Shown in pieces: positions 1-8,688 of a stretch of DNA of 64,000 nt. The stretch is from Kaistella treverensis (lineage in GTDB: Bacteria > Bacteroidota > Bacteroidia > Flavobacteriales > Weeksellaceae): positions 682,001 through 746,000 of the forward strand of contig NZ_FORQ01000001.1 in assembly GCF_900114045.1 (NCBI RefSeq), read 5' to 3'. The position numbers and the translations under genes are program-made. The notes beneath the pieces were generated by a model. It saw only the letters and a program-made list of their open reading frames with translations. It was not told the DNA's origin and searched no databases. The first letter of the stretch is position 1; the number at the start of each line of letters is the position of its first letter.

Positions 1-1
1 A

Positions 2-352
2 TACGCTGCCGCTGGTTTAGAACCACGCATCATGGGAATGGGACCTCTATATGCCGTTCCAAAGGCATTAAAACAGGCAGGTTTAGACTTAAAAGACATC
101 GACTTGATTGAGCTAAACGAAGCGTTTGCTTCACAATCTGTCGCACTTAAAAAGGAACTTGGTTTAAATCCGGATATTTTAAATGTCAACGGTGGCGCCA
201 TCGCTCTGGGTCATCCGCTCGGCTGCACCGGAACGAAACTGACCGTTCAGCTTCTAGACGAGATGAGGAAACGCGGCAACATGAAATACGGAATGGTGAC
301 GATGTGCGTAGGTACAGGCCAGGGAGCAGCGAGTATTTTTGAACTTCTGTAA
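2..352 (+). CDS. Acetyl-CoA C-acyltransferase (thiolase), C-terminal part
   Basis: This is the 3' end of a thiolase gene that enters the window already open; the frame reads from base 2 to a TAA stop at 350-352. Thiolases cleave 3-ketoacyl-CoA to acetyl-CoA and a shortened acyl-CoA in beta-oxidation. The visible 116 residues carry the C-terminal hallmarks of the family: the NEAFA motif, the catalytic-histidine motif [14 protein letters not shown] and the second active-site cysteine in [10 protein letters not shown], close to the C-terminus as expected. The next gene is an acyl-CoA dehydrogenase on the same strand, so this is probably the end of a fatty-acid oxidation operon. I cannot tell a degradative from a biosynthetic thiolase from this fragment. 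Confidence 0.93.
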   Translation, partial: YAAAGLEPRIMGMGPLYAVPKALKQAGLDLKDIDLIELNEAFASQSVALKKELGLNPDILNVNGGAIALGHPLGCTGTKLTVQLLDEMRKRGNMKYGMVTMCVGTGQGAASIFELL

Positions 353-491
353 AAAGTCTAGATTTTAAATTATAAATTTTAGATGAAATGAGCAATAAAG
401 AAGACAATCTGAATCTTTAAAACTACATCTGAAAAATTATAACAGCGAATCTAATTTAAAATCTATAATCTAAAATTTAAAATTACAAATA

Positions 492-2270
492 ATGAGCGAT
501 ACATTAAAAGGCGGTGAATTTATCATCAAAGATATTCCTGCACAAGAAGTATTCAGTTTAGAAGAACTGTCCGAAGAGCAAAAAATGCTTCGTGAATCGG
601 TAACTGAATTTATAGAAAGAGACGTCATCCCACATCGAGAGCGTTTCGAGAAAAAAGATTACGCTTTAACCGAAGAAACCATGAGCAAATTAGGCGAAAT
701 GGGAACTTTAGGGATTGCAGTTCCCGAAGAGTATGGCGGTCTGGGAATGGGTTTCGTAAGTACAATGTTGGTTTGCGATGCGGTTTCCGGCGCAAACGGT
801 TCTCTGGCGACAGCTTATGGCGCGCACACCGGAATTGGAACGCTGCCTATCCTTTTATATGGAACAGAAGAGTTGAAACAAAAATATCTGCCCGCCTTAG
901 CAACAGGTGAAAAATTTGGCGCGTATTGTTTAACAGAACCCGATGCCGGATCTGATGCCAATTCAGGTAAAACGAGAGCAAAACTTTCTGAAGACGGAAA
1001 ACATTACATCATCAACGGACAAAAAATGTGGATTTCAAATGCAGGTTTTGCAGACACATTTACCTTCTTCGCGAAAATTGATGACGACAAAAATATTACC
1101 GGATTTGTCATTAACCGTTCGGAACTGGAAGATCCAAACAGCATGACAATGGGTGAAGAAGAACATAAGTTAGGAATTCGCTCCTCTTCTACCCGCCAGG
1201 TTTTCTTTAATGATATGAAAGTTCCGGTAGGAAATTTATTGGGCGAAAGAAACAATGGTTTCAAAATCGCAATCAATGCCTTGAACGCAGGCCGTATCAA
1301 ATTAGCAGCAGCAAATATTGACGGGCAGAGAAGAATCACATCATTGGCAATCAACTATGCGAATGAAAGAAAACAATTCGGCGTTTCTATATCCACATTT
1401 GGCGCGATACGTAAGAAGATTGCCGAAATGTCCACAGGAATTTTCGTTTCTGAAGCAGGAGCTTACAGAGCCGCTAAAAATGTAGAAGATAAAATTGAAG
1501 AATTCATTTCCAGCGGAATGTCCCACGCAGAAGCGGAATTGAGCGCTTTGGCAGAATATGCGGTAGAATGTTCAATTTTGAAAGTTTATGTTTCGGATTT
1601 GACACAACATATCGCAGACGAAGGAATTCAGATTTATGGTGGAATGGGCTTTTCAGAAGATGCTCCGATGGAAGCAGCTTGGAGAGATTCCAGAATCAGC
1701 AGAATTTACGAAGGAACTAATGAAATCAACCGACTTCTTGCTGTAGGAATGTTGATCAAAAAAACCATGAAAGGCGAGCTTGATTTACTGAAACCTGCAA
1801 TGGCAATCGGTAAAGAACTGATGGGGATTCCGTCTTTCGAAGTTCCGGATTATTCCGCTTATTTGTCCGAAGAAAAAGCAATTATCCACAATCTGAAAAA
1901 AGTATTTTTGATGGTTGCCGGTGCCGCTCTTCAGAAATATATGATGGAAATCGAAAAACAGCAGCATCTTTTGTTGAATGCTTCCGAAATTTTGAACCAG
2001 ATTTACATGGCAGAATCAGCAGTTTTACGTGCCGAAAAACATTTCGACACCGATTCTGTTGAGGCTTCAATGGCGCGCTTAAATCTTTACAAAGCTGTCG
2101 AAGCTATTACCGCTGCGGCAAAAGAAGGAATTGTTTCTTTCGCGGAAGGCGACGAACAGCGCATGATGCTTTCCGGACTGCGCAGATTTACAAAATATAC
2201 CAATATCCCAAATGTGGTTGCACTTACCGAAAAAATTGCAGCGCATTTCGTTGAAAAAGGATCTTACTAG
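492..2270 (+). CDS. Acyl-CoA dehydrogenase family protein
   Basis: This 592-residue flavoprotein should catalyse the first step of beta-oxidation, introducing the trans-2 double bond into acyl-CoA and passing electrons to ETF. N-terminal helical domain, central beta domain and C-terminal helical domain are all present: the signature AYCLTEPDAGSD lies near residue 145, KMWISNAG near 178, and the C-terminal IYEGTNEINRLL contains the expected catalytic glutamate region near 410. It is about 200 residues longer than short-chain dehydrogenases, as in the VLCAD/ACAD9-like type common in Bacteroidota. It starts at an ATG in an A-rich context 139 bases after the thiolase stop and is followed by a clear terminator, so it likely closes the operon. 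Chain-length preference is not readable. Confidence 0.93.
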   Translation: MSDTLKGGEFIIKDIPAQEVFSLEELSEEQKMLRESVTEFIERDVIPHRERFEKKDYALTEETMSKLGEMGTLGIAVPEEYGGLGMGFVSTMLVCDAVSGANGSLATAYGAHTGIGTLPILLYGTEELKQKYLPALATGEKFGAYCLTEPDAGSDANSGKTRAKLSEDGKHYIINGQKMWISNAGFADTFTFFAKIDDDKNITGFVINRSELEDPNSMTMGEEEHKLGIRSSSTRQVFFNDMKVPVGNLLGERNNGFKIAINALNAGRIKLAAANIDGQRRITSLAINYANERKQFGVSISTFGAIRKKIAEMSTGIFVSEAGAYRAAKNVEDKIEEFISSGMSHAEAELSALAEYAVECSILKVYVSDLTQHIADEGIQIYGGMGFSEDAPMEAAWRDSRISRIYEGTNEINRLLAVGMLIKKTMKGELDLLKPAMAIGKELMGIPSFEVPDYSAYLSEEKAIIHNLKKVFLMVAGAALQKYMMEIEKQQHLLLNASEILNQIYMAESAVLRAEKHFDTDSVEASMARLNLYKAVEAITAAAKEGIVSFAEGDEQRMMLSGLRRFTKYTNIPNVVALTEKIAAHFVEKGSY

Positions 2271-2293
2271 AAATAGTTTGACATGTGGTGAGG

Positions 2294-2320
2294 CGCCCCG
2301 AATTTCGGGGCGTTTTTTTT
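2294..2320 (+). terminator. Rho-independent terminator of the thiolase/acyl-CoA dehydrogenase unit
   Basis: A 7-bp GC-rich stem (CGCCCCG with CGGGGCG, five-base loop) is followed immediately by eight T residues, 24 bases after the acyl-CoA dehydrogenase stop. Confidence 0.92.
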
Positions 2321-2333
2321 ATTTAATTTAAAT

Positions 2334-2560
2334 GAAGAAAAAATTCACCGCTAAAAGGCATGTTTTTTTCAAATTTTAATTGCTGATTTTTATTAAATCT
2401 TGCTGATTTGAATAAGAAAAAAATTCGCCGCTCTAATGGCATTTTTTTCGAATTTTAATTTCTGCTTCTACTAAACTTCACAAATCGTTTTTTGAAAAAT
2501 TCGCCGCTAAAAGGCGTTTTTTTTCCAAATTTTTGCTTAATGCTTTTCGAAGTTTAAATT
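2334..2560. repeat. Degenerate tandem array, about 75-80 bp period, three units
   Basis: The 405-base gap between the dehydrogenase stop and the antiporter start holds three diverged tandem units. Each begins with an A-run and ATTC(A/G)CCGC, followed by a loop, a GGC element and a T-run, then AATTTTAATT-like sequence. Unit cores lie near 2341, 2421 and 2495. Each core is a small AT-flanked GCC/GGC hairpin of the type seen at many other gene borders in this window. I see no gene here; the rest of the gap holds the antiporter promoter. Confidence 0.6.
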
Positions 2561-2620
2561 CAAAAATTGCTGGTAGAAAGTTTCGCAAACCGAATTTCTG
2601 TTTTTAAATATTAAAAACAC

Positions 2621-2651
2621 TTTGAAAAGCTGATCCATTTCAGTATTTTTG
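2621..2651 (+). promoter_or_regulatory. Bacteroidota-type promoter of the CPA2 antiporter gene
   Basis: TTTG at 2621-2624, a spacer of exactly 19 bases, then TATTTTTG at 2644-2651 match the TTTG-N19-TAnnTTTG consensus described for Bacteroidota housekeeping promoters. The site rules out the upstream TTG codon at 2649 as the start of the next gene, because that codon is inside the -7 box. Confidence 0.75.
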
Positions 2652-2675
2652 GGAAAATACAGATTTTTACGAAAG

Positions 2676-4931
2676 ATGGGACATTTACCGAAGTTGATTG
2701 AAGACTTAGCATTGATACTGATTGTTGCGGCATTTGTCGTGATTATTTTCCGGAAAATCAAGCAGCCGCTGGTTCTAGGTTACATTATCGCAGGTTTTCT
2801 TGTAAGTCCAAACCTCAACATTTTCCCTTCAGTTGTAGATGGCGCAAACATTAAAACTTTGGCAGAAATAGGGGTGATTTTTCTCCTCTTCAGCCTCGGC
2901 CTCGAATTCAGCTTTAAAAAACTGATGAACGTTGGTGGCTCCGCCTCTATCACGGCTTTTGTGGAAATTTTCTTCATCACCGTCGCCGGATATTTTACCG
3001 GGCGCTGGCTCGGCTGGAGCATTATGGACAGTATGTTTTTGGGCGGCATGCTCGCCAGTTCGTCCACAACCATTATTATCAGGGCCTTCGACGAACTTGG
3101 TGTAAAAACGAAGAATTTTGCGCGAACGGTTTTTGGCGTTTTGGTGGTTGAAGATATTGTGGTCATTCTCCTCATGGTTTTGCTTTCAACCATCGCCGTT
3201 ACGAAGGAATTTGAAGGTTCTCAAATTCTTTTTACCGTGGTAAAACTGCTGTTTTTCCTTATTTTATGGTTTCTACTTGGGATATTTCTCGTTCCGACTT
3301 TATTAAAAAAAATAAAACCGCTGGTTGATGACGAAATCCTTCTGATTTTATCAATTGGTTTATGCCTTGGAATGGTTTTAATCGCTGTAAAAGTTGGTTT
3401 TTCTGCCGAACTCGGTGCGTTTGTAATGGGTTCAATAATCGCTGAAACCACTGTAGCAGAAAAAGTAGAACACACTTTAAAGTCTGTAAAAGACCTGTTT
3501 GCCGCGGTATTTTTCGTGTCCGTCGGAATGATGATCGATTACGAAGCAATGATTTTGTACGCGTGGCCAATTTTCGTGGTGACGCTGCTGACGTTGTTCG
3601 GCAAACTCTTCAGTTCGTCACTGGGCGCGCTGCTTTCAGGACAGCCGTTAAAACAGTCGATACAGGTCGGAATGAGTATGGCGCAAATCGGTGAATTTGC
3701 CTTCATTGTGGCAACATTAGGACTTTCGCTCGGCGTTATATCAGATTTTCTTTTTCCTGTTGCTGTGGGAGTTTCCGCTATCACGACTTTCACCACACCA
3801 TATTTAATTAAGTTTTCGGAACCTTTGTACAACTGGATTGTAAAAGTGGTGCCGCCGAAATATATAGACAGAATTAACCAATATTCTTCGAACACTCAAA
3901 ATATTCAAGCTGAAAACAGCTGGAAAACAATTCTGAAGAATTACGCGCGAATTATCGTGATTAATGGAATTGTAATCGTCGCTATATTTTTGCTTTTTGC
4001 AAGGTTCATTATCCCGGCTATTAATGAAAATTTGGATAGCAACAACCTGAAAAATATCATCGGAAATTCTCTTCCAATACTTTTTATCTTACCTTTTTTA
4101 TGGGCTTTAATGGTGAAACGACCGAGTTCGTCAGCGTATCGTGAACTTTGGACGAAAACAAAATACAATCGCGGTCCGCTTTTAATCATAGAAATTGTAC
4201 GTTTTGCAATCGGAATTGGTATTCTTGGTTTTTTCCTGAACCGTTTTGCTTCGACTTCACTTTCGTTTTTTATCACCATTCCGCTCGCTATTATTTTAAT
4301 GGTAATTTTCTCCAAAAGGCTGAACAGATTTTACAACCGCCTGGAAAAACGATTTATCACCAACCTGAATGACCGTGAAAGTGTGGAAACAAGCGTTTCA
4401 ACCTCTATTGCCGGAAATTCCAATATCAAAGAAAGTTTGGGTGCTTGGGACGTTCATATTATTGAACTGGAAGTGAAACCGCTTGCGGATTATATCGGGA
4501 AACCTTTGGTAGAACTTCAATGGCGCGAAAAATATGGTATAAACATTGGCTACATCCGCCGCGGCGGAAAACTCATTCATACACCTGATCGCCACCAGGT
4601 TTTGATGCCTTATGATAAAGTTGGTTTAATTGCGACTGACGATCAGTTTCAGGTTTTCAAACCTGTATTTGACAGTCAGCAAATTGTCGAGGAAGAAAAT
4701 ATCGATCATATCAAACTCGGGAAAATTCTCATCAACCATCATTCAGCCAAAAAAGGCCTTACCATTCAGGAATCCGGTATCCGTGATAAAACCGATGGTC
4801 TAGTAATCGCTATTCGACGCGGAGAACAGCGCATCTTAAACCCCGAATCTTCCGAAGTTCTACAACTTGATGATATTGTGTGGGTAGTCGGAAACCGGAA
4901 AAAGATTGAAAAACTTAATGTAGAAATTTAA
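2676..4931 (+). CDS. CPA2-type cation:proton antiporter with C-terminal RCK_C domains
   Basis: This 751-residue inner-membrane protein belongs to the CPA2 (KefB/Kef-type) antiporter family, which exchanges K+ or Na+ for protons. The first 390 residues form a dozen hydrophobic helices with typical motifs (LGLEFSF, GFSAELGAFVMGS, AQIGEFAFI). A second membrane block of about four helices follows at roughly 420-560. The C-terminus holds two RCK_C/TrkA_C-like regulatory modules, near 595-670 and 680-750, but no Rossmann-type TrkA_N domain. I chose the ATG at 2676 because the open frame further upstream begins with a TTG inside the promoter. Ion preference is unknown. Confidence 0.85.
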   Translation: MGHLPKLIEDLALILIVAAFVVIIFRKIKQPLVLGYIIAGFLVSPNLNIFPSVVDGANIKTLAEIGVIFLLFSLGLEFSFKKLMNVGGSASITAFVEIFFITVAGYFTGRWLGWSIMDSMFLGGMLASSSTTIIIRAFDELGVKTKNFARTVFGVLVVEDIVVILLMVLLSTIAVTKEFEGSQILFTVVKLLFFLILWFLLGIFLVPTLLKKIKPLVDDEILLILSIGLCLGMVLIAVKVGFSAELGAFVMGSIIAETTVAEKVEHTLKSVKDLFAAVFFVSVGMMIDYEAMILYAWPIFVVTLLTLFGKLFSSSLGALLSGQPLKQSIQVGMSMAQIGEFAFIVATLGLSLGVISDFLFPVAVGVSAITTFTTPYLIKFSEPLYNWIVKVVPPKYIDRINQYSSNTQNIQAENSWKTILKNYARIIVINGIVIVAIFLLFARFIIPAINENLDSNNLKNIIGNSLPILFILPFLWALMVKRPSSSAYRELWTKTKYNRGPLLIIEIVRFAIGIGILGFFLNRFASTSLSFFITIPLAIILMVIFSKRLNRFYNRLEKRFITNLNDRESVETSVSTSIAGNSNIKESLGAWDVHIIELEVKPLADYIGKPLVELQWREKYGINIGYIRRGGKLIHTPDRHQVLMPYDKVGLIATDDQFQVFKPVFDSQQIVEEENIDHIKLGKILINHHSAKKGLTIQESGIRDKTDGLVIAIRRGEQRILNPESSEVLQLDDIVWVVGNRKKIEKLNVEI

Positions 4932-4943
4932 AAAACTAAAATC

Positions 4944-5177
4944 ATGTGGACAGAAAAAGACGGCAAATTGGAGCAAATTTTTAAGTTTAAAGATTTTTCA
5001 GAAGCATTCGCATTTATGACCAGAGTTGCCTTGGTTGCGGAAAGTATGCAGCATCATCCGGATTGGTCAAATTCTTATAACCAGGTAAAAATCAGTTTAG
5101 TCACCCACGACGCAGGAAATAGAATTACCGAAAAAGATCATCAGCTAGCAGAAGCAATTGATAAAATTCGGGGTTAA
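4944..5177 (+). CDS. Pterin-4a-carbinolamine dehydratase (PCD/DCoH/PhhB family)
   Basis: This 77-residue protein matches the PCD family, which dehydrates the 4a-hydroxy-tetrahydropterin formed by aromatic amino acid hydroxylases and so recycles the pterin cofactor. The signature histidines are in [12 protein letters not shown], followed by the conserved threonine-histidine-aspartate TTHDAG-like region (here VTHDAG). The short N-terminus is as in bacterial members, which run about 75-110 residues. It lies 12 bases after the antiporter stop, so it is probably cotranscribed, and just ahead of two other pterin genes, which supports a role in tetrahydropterin metabolism. No phenylalanine hydroxylase gene is in the window. 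Confidence 0.85.
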   Translation: MWTEKDGKLEQIFKFKDFSEAFAFMTRVALVAESMQHHPDWSNSYNQVKISLVTHDAGNRITEKDHQLAEAIDKIRG

Positions 5178-5333
5178 AAGGGCACTTTTTTTTAGACATC
5201 AAAACCGAGCAACATTCCCATTAAAATACTAAAGCTCTAATTCACCAAAACTTTCACCCTCATAGATTTTAAATAACCGCGCCAATATTTCCGCTTCGAT
5301 TTATGTCGTACATTTATATTTCTAAAAAACCAA

Positions 5334-6053
5334 ATGAAAAATTATGCTTTAGTTACCGGCAGTGCAGACCGTATTGGTAAAGCCGTTGCGCTCCACCTCG
5401 CAGCGCAAGGTTACAACCTGCTTTTGCACTACAATTCCTCCGCGGAAAAAGCCGAAAAACTGAAGAAAGAAATCGAAGAAATGCAGAACGGCGTTAAAGC
5501 CGAACTTCTTCAATTTAACTTTTTAGCGGATAATGATTTTGATGAAATTTTCCGCTCTCTAAAGCACAAAAATATCATTTTGGATATTCTCGTAAACTGC
5601 GCGTCAGACTTCGTTCCATCGAATTTTAGCTTGACTGGAAGTCAGCTTTTAGAAAAGGAATTCAATATCAATTTCAAAAATGCCTACCTTTTGACTAAAG
5701 CTTTTGCGCGGGTTTACGAAAGCGGAAATATTATTAATTTTATAGATACCAAAGTTTCTAAAAACCAAACCGTACACCTCGATTATATTTTAAGCAAGAA
5801 ATTGTTGCAGGAATTCACCAAAATTTCCGCCGTAGAATTAGCGCCGAATTTCCGTGTAAATGGCATTGCGCCCGGCTTGATTTTACCGCCCGAAGGTAAA
5901 GACGAAAATTATCTGCTAAATCTTGCGCAAAATATTCCTTTGAAAAAAATCGGGAATTTGGGCGAAATAACCAAGGCGATTCAATTTATATTAGACAGCG
6001 AATTTTTTACCGGCCAGACTTTGTTCATCGACGGTGGCGAACATTTGGTTTAG
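5334..6053 (+). CDS. folM: FolM/PTR1-like short-chain dehydrogenase (pteridine reductase)
   Basis: This 239-residue SDR oxidoreductase most resembles FolM (dihydromonapterin reductase) and the PTR1 pteridine reductases, which reduce dihydropterins or dihydrofolate with NADPH. Visible features are the nucleotide motif TGSADRIG (an arginine here is typical of pteridine reductases), VNCAS in place of NNAG, the catalytic YxxxK (YILSK), the sequence VNGIAPGLIL and the C-terminal FTGQTLFIDGGEHL, which closely mirrors E. coli FolM. The neighbours, PCD upstream and a FolX/FolB-FolK fusion downstream, fit pterin metabolism. A general SDR of other specificity cannot be excluded. Confidence 0.75.
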   Translation: MKNYALVTGSADRIGKAVALHLAAQGYNLLLHYNSSAEKAEKLKKEIEEMQNGVKAELLQFNFLADNDFDEIFRSLKHKNIILDILVNCASDFVPSNFSLTGSQLLEKEFNINFKNAYLLTKAFARVYESGNIINFIDTKVSKNQTVHLDYILSKKLLQEFTKISAVELAPNFRVNGIAPGLILPPEGKDENYLLNLAQNIPLKKIGNLGEITKAIQFILDSEFFTGQTLFIDGGEHLV

Positions 6054-6124
6054 AAAAATTTGCCGTTTAAACAGGTAATTTTTTCAAAATATATTTAATT
6101 CAGAAACCATTAAACTTAGAAAAT

Positions 6125-6904
6125 ATGAGCGCGACTTCTAACACTAAGTTGTCTACCATAAAAGTTGAAAATCTGCGTCTGCGCGCATTTATCGGCTTCA
6201 TGGATTGGGAAACCGAAAAATTGCAGGATTTGGTGATTTCTTTTTCATTTAAATATGACACCTGCGCAGCTTCTGACTCTGATGACATTCAGTATGCGGT
6301 TGATTATAAATCGATTACAAAAGAAATCATCGAACTTGTCGAAAATAAAAGTTACTTTTTGCTCGAAACATTAGCCGAAAAAATTTACACTCATATTCAA
6401 AGTTCCGCAGCTGGTTTGGAAGATATTTCAGTGAAAATTGAAAAACCAAATGCTTTGCGTTTCGCCGATTCTGTAATGGTAAAAATCGACGGAAAAGACC
6501 GCTATAACACCGCAATAATTGCTTTAGGTTCAAATATAAACGCTGAGCAAAATTTTTCCGAGGCACTAAAATTGCTTCAGGATTGCGGTTTTATCATGCA
6601 GCGCACCGAATTCTTAAAAACAAAACCACTCAAATTTGAATCTCAGCCAGAATTTCTAAATGGCGCCATTCTACTACGGACTAAAAAAAGTCTTTCTGCG
6701 CTAAAAATGCATTTAAAACAGATTGAAGCACTTTTGGGCAGAGTCCGTACCGAAAATAAAAACGCGCCACGCACGATCGACCTTGATGTCACAACTTACA
6801 ACGGATTTGTAATCGACGACGATATCCAGACTTTTCCTTTTCTGCAGGAATTTGTCCGGCAACTGCAATCTTCAATGCAGCTTGAGAATCGGGATTTAGC
6901 TTAA
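6125..6904 (+). CDS. Fusion of FolX/FolB-like domain and HPPK (FolK)-like domain
   Basis: This 259-residue protein joins two pterin enzymes. Residues 10-125 are a dihydroneopterin aldolase/epimerase fold; the motifs NLRLRAFIGF, QDLVISFSF and ALRFADSV resemble E. coli FolX (dihydroneopterin triphosphate 2'-epimerase) more than FolB, although a KP pair around the active lysine is FolB-like. Residues 130-259 are HPPK-like: IALGSN, PEFLNGAILL, LGRVRT and PRTIDLDV with the two metal-binding aspartates. The HPPK part is only about 130 residues against the usual 155-160, and the histidine-arginine motif PHxxxxxRxFV near the end is missing (the sequence reads FPFLQEFVRQL). It may therefore be impaired or specialised. 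Confidence 0.8.
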   Translation: MSATSNTKLSTIKVENLRLRAFIGFMDWETEKLQDLVISFSFKYDTCAASDSDDIQYAVDYKSITKEIIELVENKSYFLLETLAEKIYTHIQSSAAGLEDISVKIEKPNALRFADSVMVKIDGKDRYNTAIIALGSNINAEQNFSEALKLLQDCGFIMQRTEFLKTKPLKFESQPEFLNGAILLRTKKSLSALKMHLKQIEALLGRVRTENKNAPRTIDLDVTTYNGFVIDDDIQTFPFLQEFVRQLQSSMQLENRDLA

Positions 6905-6937
6905 TCGGTTGCCAGAAAATCAGCACATTATTTTTTG

Positions 6938-6945
6938 TATTTTTG
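6938..6945 (+). promoter_or_regulatory. Candidate -7 box (TATTTTTG) for the SulP gene
   Basis: A perfect TAnnTTTG box lies 127 bases ahead of the chosen ATG. No correctly spaced TTTG is seen upstream. The 5' leader of about 120 bases contains one of the window's short AT-flanked hairpins. The TTG at 6943, within this box, cannot be the start codon if the promoter is real. Confidence 0.5.
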
Positions 6946-7071
6946 CCACCGTTGAAAAATATCGAGATAAAAAGGCATTTTTTGCCAAAATACCCGAAAA
7001 AAATTCAATTAAAATTTAAAGTTCAAAGAAGCTTAAAGCTTAAACTTGATTTTCACACCGGCAAAAATTCC

Positions 7072-8607
7072 ATGAAAATAGCACTCAATCTTTTTGATTT
7101 CTCTCAAAAAATAGATTACCGAACTGAAATTTTAGCGGGTTTAACGGTTGCTATGACCATGATTCCGGAGTCGCTATCATTTGCCATTTTAGCAGGTTTT
7201 CCGCCTTTAGTCGGATTGTACGCGGCCTTCATCGCTGGTTTAATCACCGCAGTTTTTGGCGGCAGACCCGGCATGGTTTCCGGCGGCGCCGGTGCAACGG
7301 TTATTGTGCTCATAGCGCTCATGCGTTCCCACGGCCTCGAATATGTTTTTGCAGCCGTAGCTTTAGCGGGAATCATCCAGATTTTAATAGGCATTTTTAA
7401 ATTCAGCAAGTTCATTCGCCTCGTTCCGCAGCCTGTGATGTACGGCTTTGTTAACGGTCTGGCGGTGATCATCTTCATGTCGCAGCTCGACCAGTTTAAA
7501 GTGATTTCCAACGGCACTTTTTCCTGGCTGCAAGGCGAAGCATTATATATCATGTTGGGTTTGGTGACTTTAACGATTGCGATTGTCGTATTATTTCCAA
7601 AAATCACAAAGAAAATTCCGGCGTCACTTGTTGCAATAATTGTCGTTTTTGCCCTGGTTGTCATTTTTGGTATTGAAACAAAAACGGTACAGGATATTGC
7701 CTCTGTTGAAGGCGGTTTTCCTCCTTTTCACGTCCCGAATATTCCATTTAACCTCGAAGCTTTTCAGGTGATTCTGCCATACTCGCTTATATTTGCGGCA
7801 GTTGGTCTCACGGAAGGACTTTTAACTCTAAATTTAGTCGACGAAATCACCGGTACACGCGGAAACGGAAACCGCGAATGCATCGCGCAGGGAACGTCGA
7901 ATATTGCTAATGGATTTTTCTTCGGGATGGGCGGCTGCCCAATGATTGCGCAGACGCTCGTCAATTTATCTGCCGGTTCCCGCGCGCGACTTTCCGGGAT
8001 TATTGCCGCTGTTACCATTTTGCTCATCATTCTTTTCGGGGCGCCAGTAATCGGGCGTTTGCCGATCGCAGCGCTGGTTGGTGTGATGATTATGGTTGCG
8101 CTTGGAACTTTTGAATGGGCAAGTTTCAGGATTTTAAATAAAATGCCGAAACACGATATTTTTGTGGGAATTTTGGTCGCGGTAATCACGGTAATTCTAC
8201 ACAATTTAGCTTTGGCAGTGCTTGTTGGCGTTATTATTTCCGCATTGGTATTTGCGTGGGAAAGTGCTAAAAGAATTCGTGCGCGCACCTATTTCGATGC
8301 AGATGGCACTAAACATTACGACATTTACGGACCACTTTTTTTCGGTTCGGTGATGGCTTTTTCGGAGAAATTTAAAATTGAGGATGATCCGCAGCGCGTT
8401 GTCATCAATTTCAAAGATTCGCGCGTCGCAGATATGTCGGCGATTGAAGCGCTGAATACTTTAACTAAAAAATACAGCGGCGTTGGCAAAGAAGTGCATT
8501 TGCAAAATCTCAGCGCCGATTGCATACGGCTTTTAAACAATGCCGAAGCGGTGATTGATGTAAATATCATCAAAGATCCGGAATATTTGGTCGCTGTAGA
8601 AAAGTAA
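7072..8607 (+). CDS. SulP family inorganic anion transporter with STAS domain
   Basis: This 511-residue inner-membrane protein belongs to the SulP/SLC26 family, which moves sulfate, bicarbonate or other anions. The family signature appears at the start (MIPESLSFAILAGFPPLVGLYAAF-like region), followed by about 12 membrane helices with GGRPGMVSGG and GNRECIAQGTSN motifs. The C-terminal 90 residues form a STAS domain (VVINFKDSRVADMSAIEAL). I start it at the ATG at 7072, since the open frame upstream is basic, low-complexity sequence beginning inside the promoter. The substrate cannot be read from sequence; bicarbonate and sulfate are both plausible. Confidence 0.9.
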   Translation: MKIALNLFDFSQKIDYRTEILAGLTVAMTMIPESLSFAILAGFPPLVGLYAAFIAGLITAVFGGRPGMVSGGAGATVIVLIALMRSHGLEYVFAAVALAGIIQILIGIFKFSKFIRLVPQPVMYGFVNGLAVIIFMSQLDQFKVISNGTFSWLQGEALYIMLGLVTLTIAIVVLFPKITKKIPASLVAIIVVFALVVIFGIETKTVQDIASVEGGFPPFHVPNIPFNLEAFQVILPYSLIFAAVGLTEGLLTLNLVDEITGTRGNGNRECIAQGTSNIANGFFFGMGGCPMIAQTLVNLSAGSRARLSGIIAAVTILLIILFGAPVIGRLPIAALVGVMIMVALGTFEWASFRILNKMPKHDIFVGILVAVITVILHNLALAVLVGVIISALVFAWESAKRIRARTYFDADGTKHYDIYGPLFFGSVMAFSEKFKIEDDPQRVVINFKDSRVADMSAIEALNTLTKKYSGVGKEVHLQNLSADCIRLLNNAEAVIDVNIIKDPEYLVAVEK

Positions 8608-8688
8608 AATTTCTCTTTCCAGAAATTTGAAAAAAAATACCCAAATAGCAGCTAATAAATTTTCCATTAATTAAAAGAAAAGCTGCTT

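Noticed and set aside
2649-2675. TTG start for the antiporter, 9 codons upstream of the chosen ATG
   Set aside because: The TTG lies inside the -7 box of a promoter with perfect 19-base spacing; transcription begins after it.
6943-7071. 43-codon N-terminal extension of the SulP transporter
   Set aside because: It starts at a TTG within a -7 box, is basic low-complexity sequence and contains one of the intergenic hairpins.
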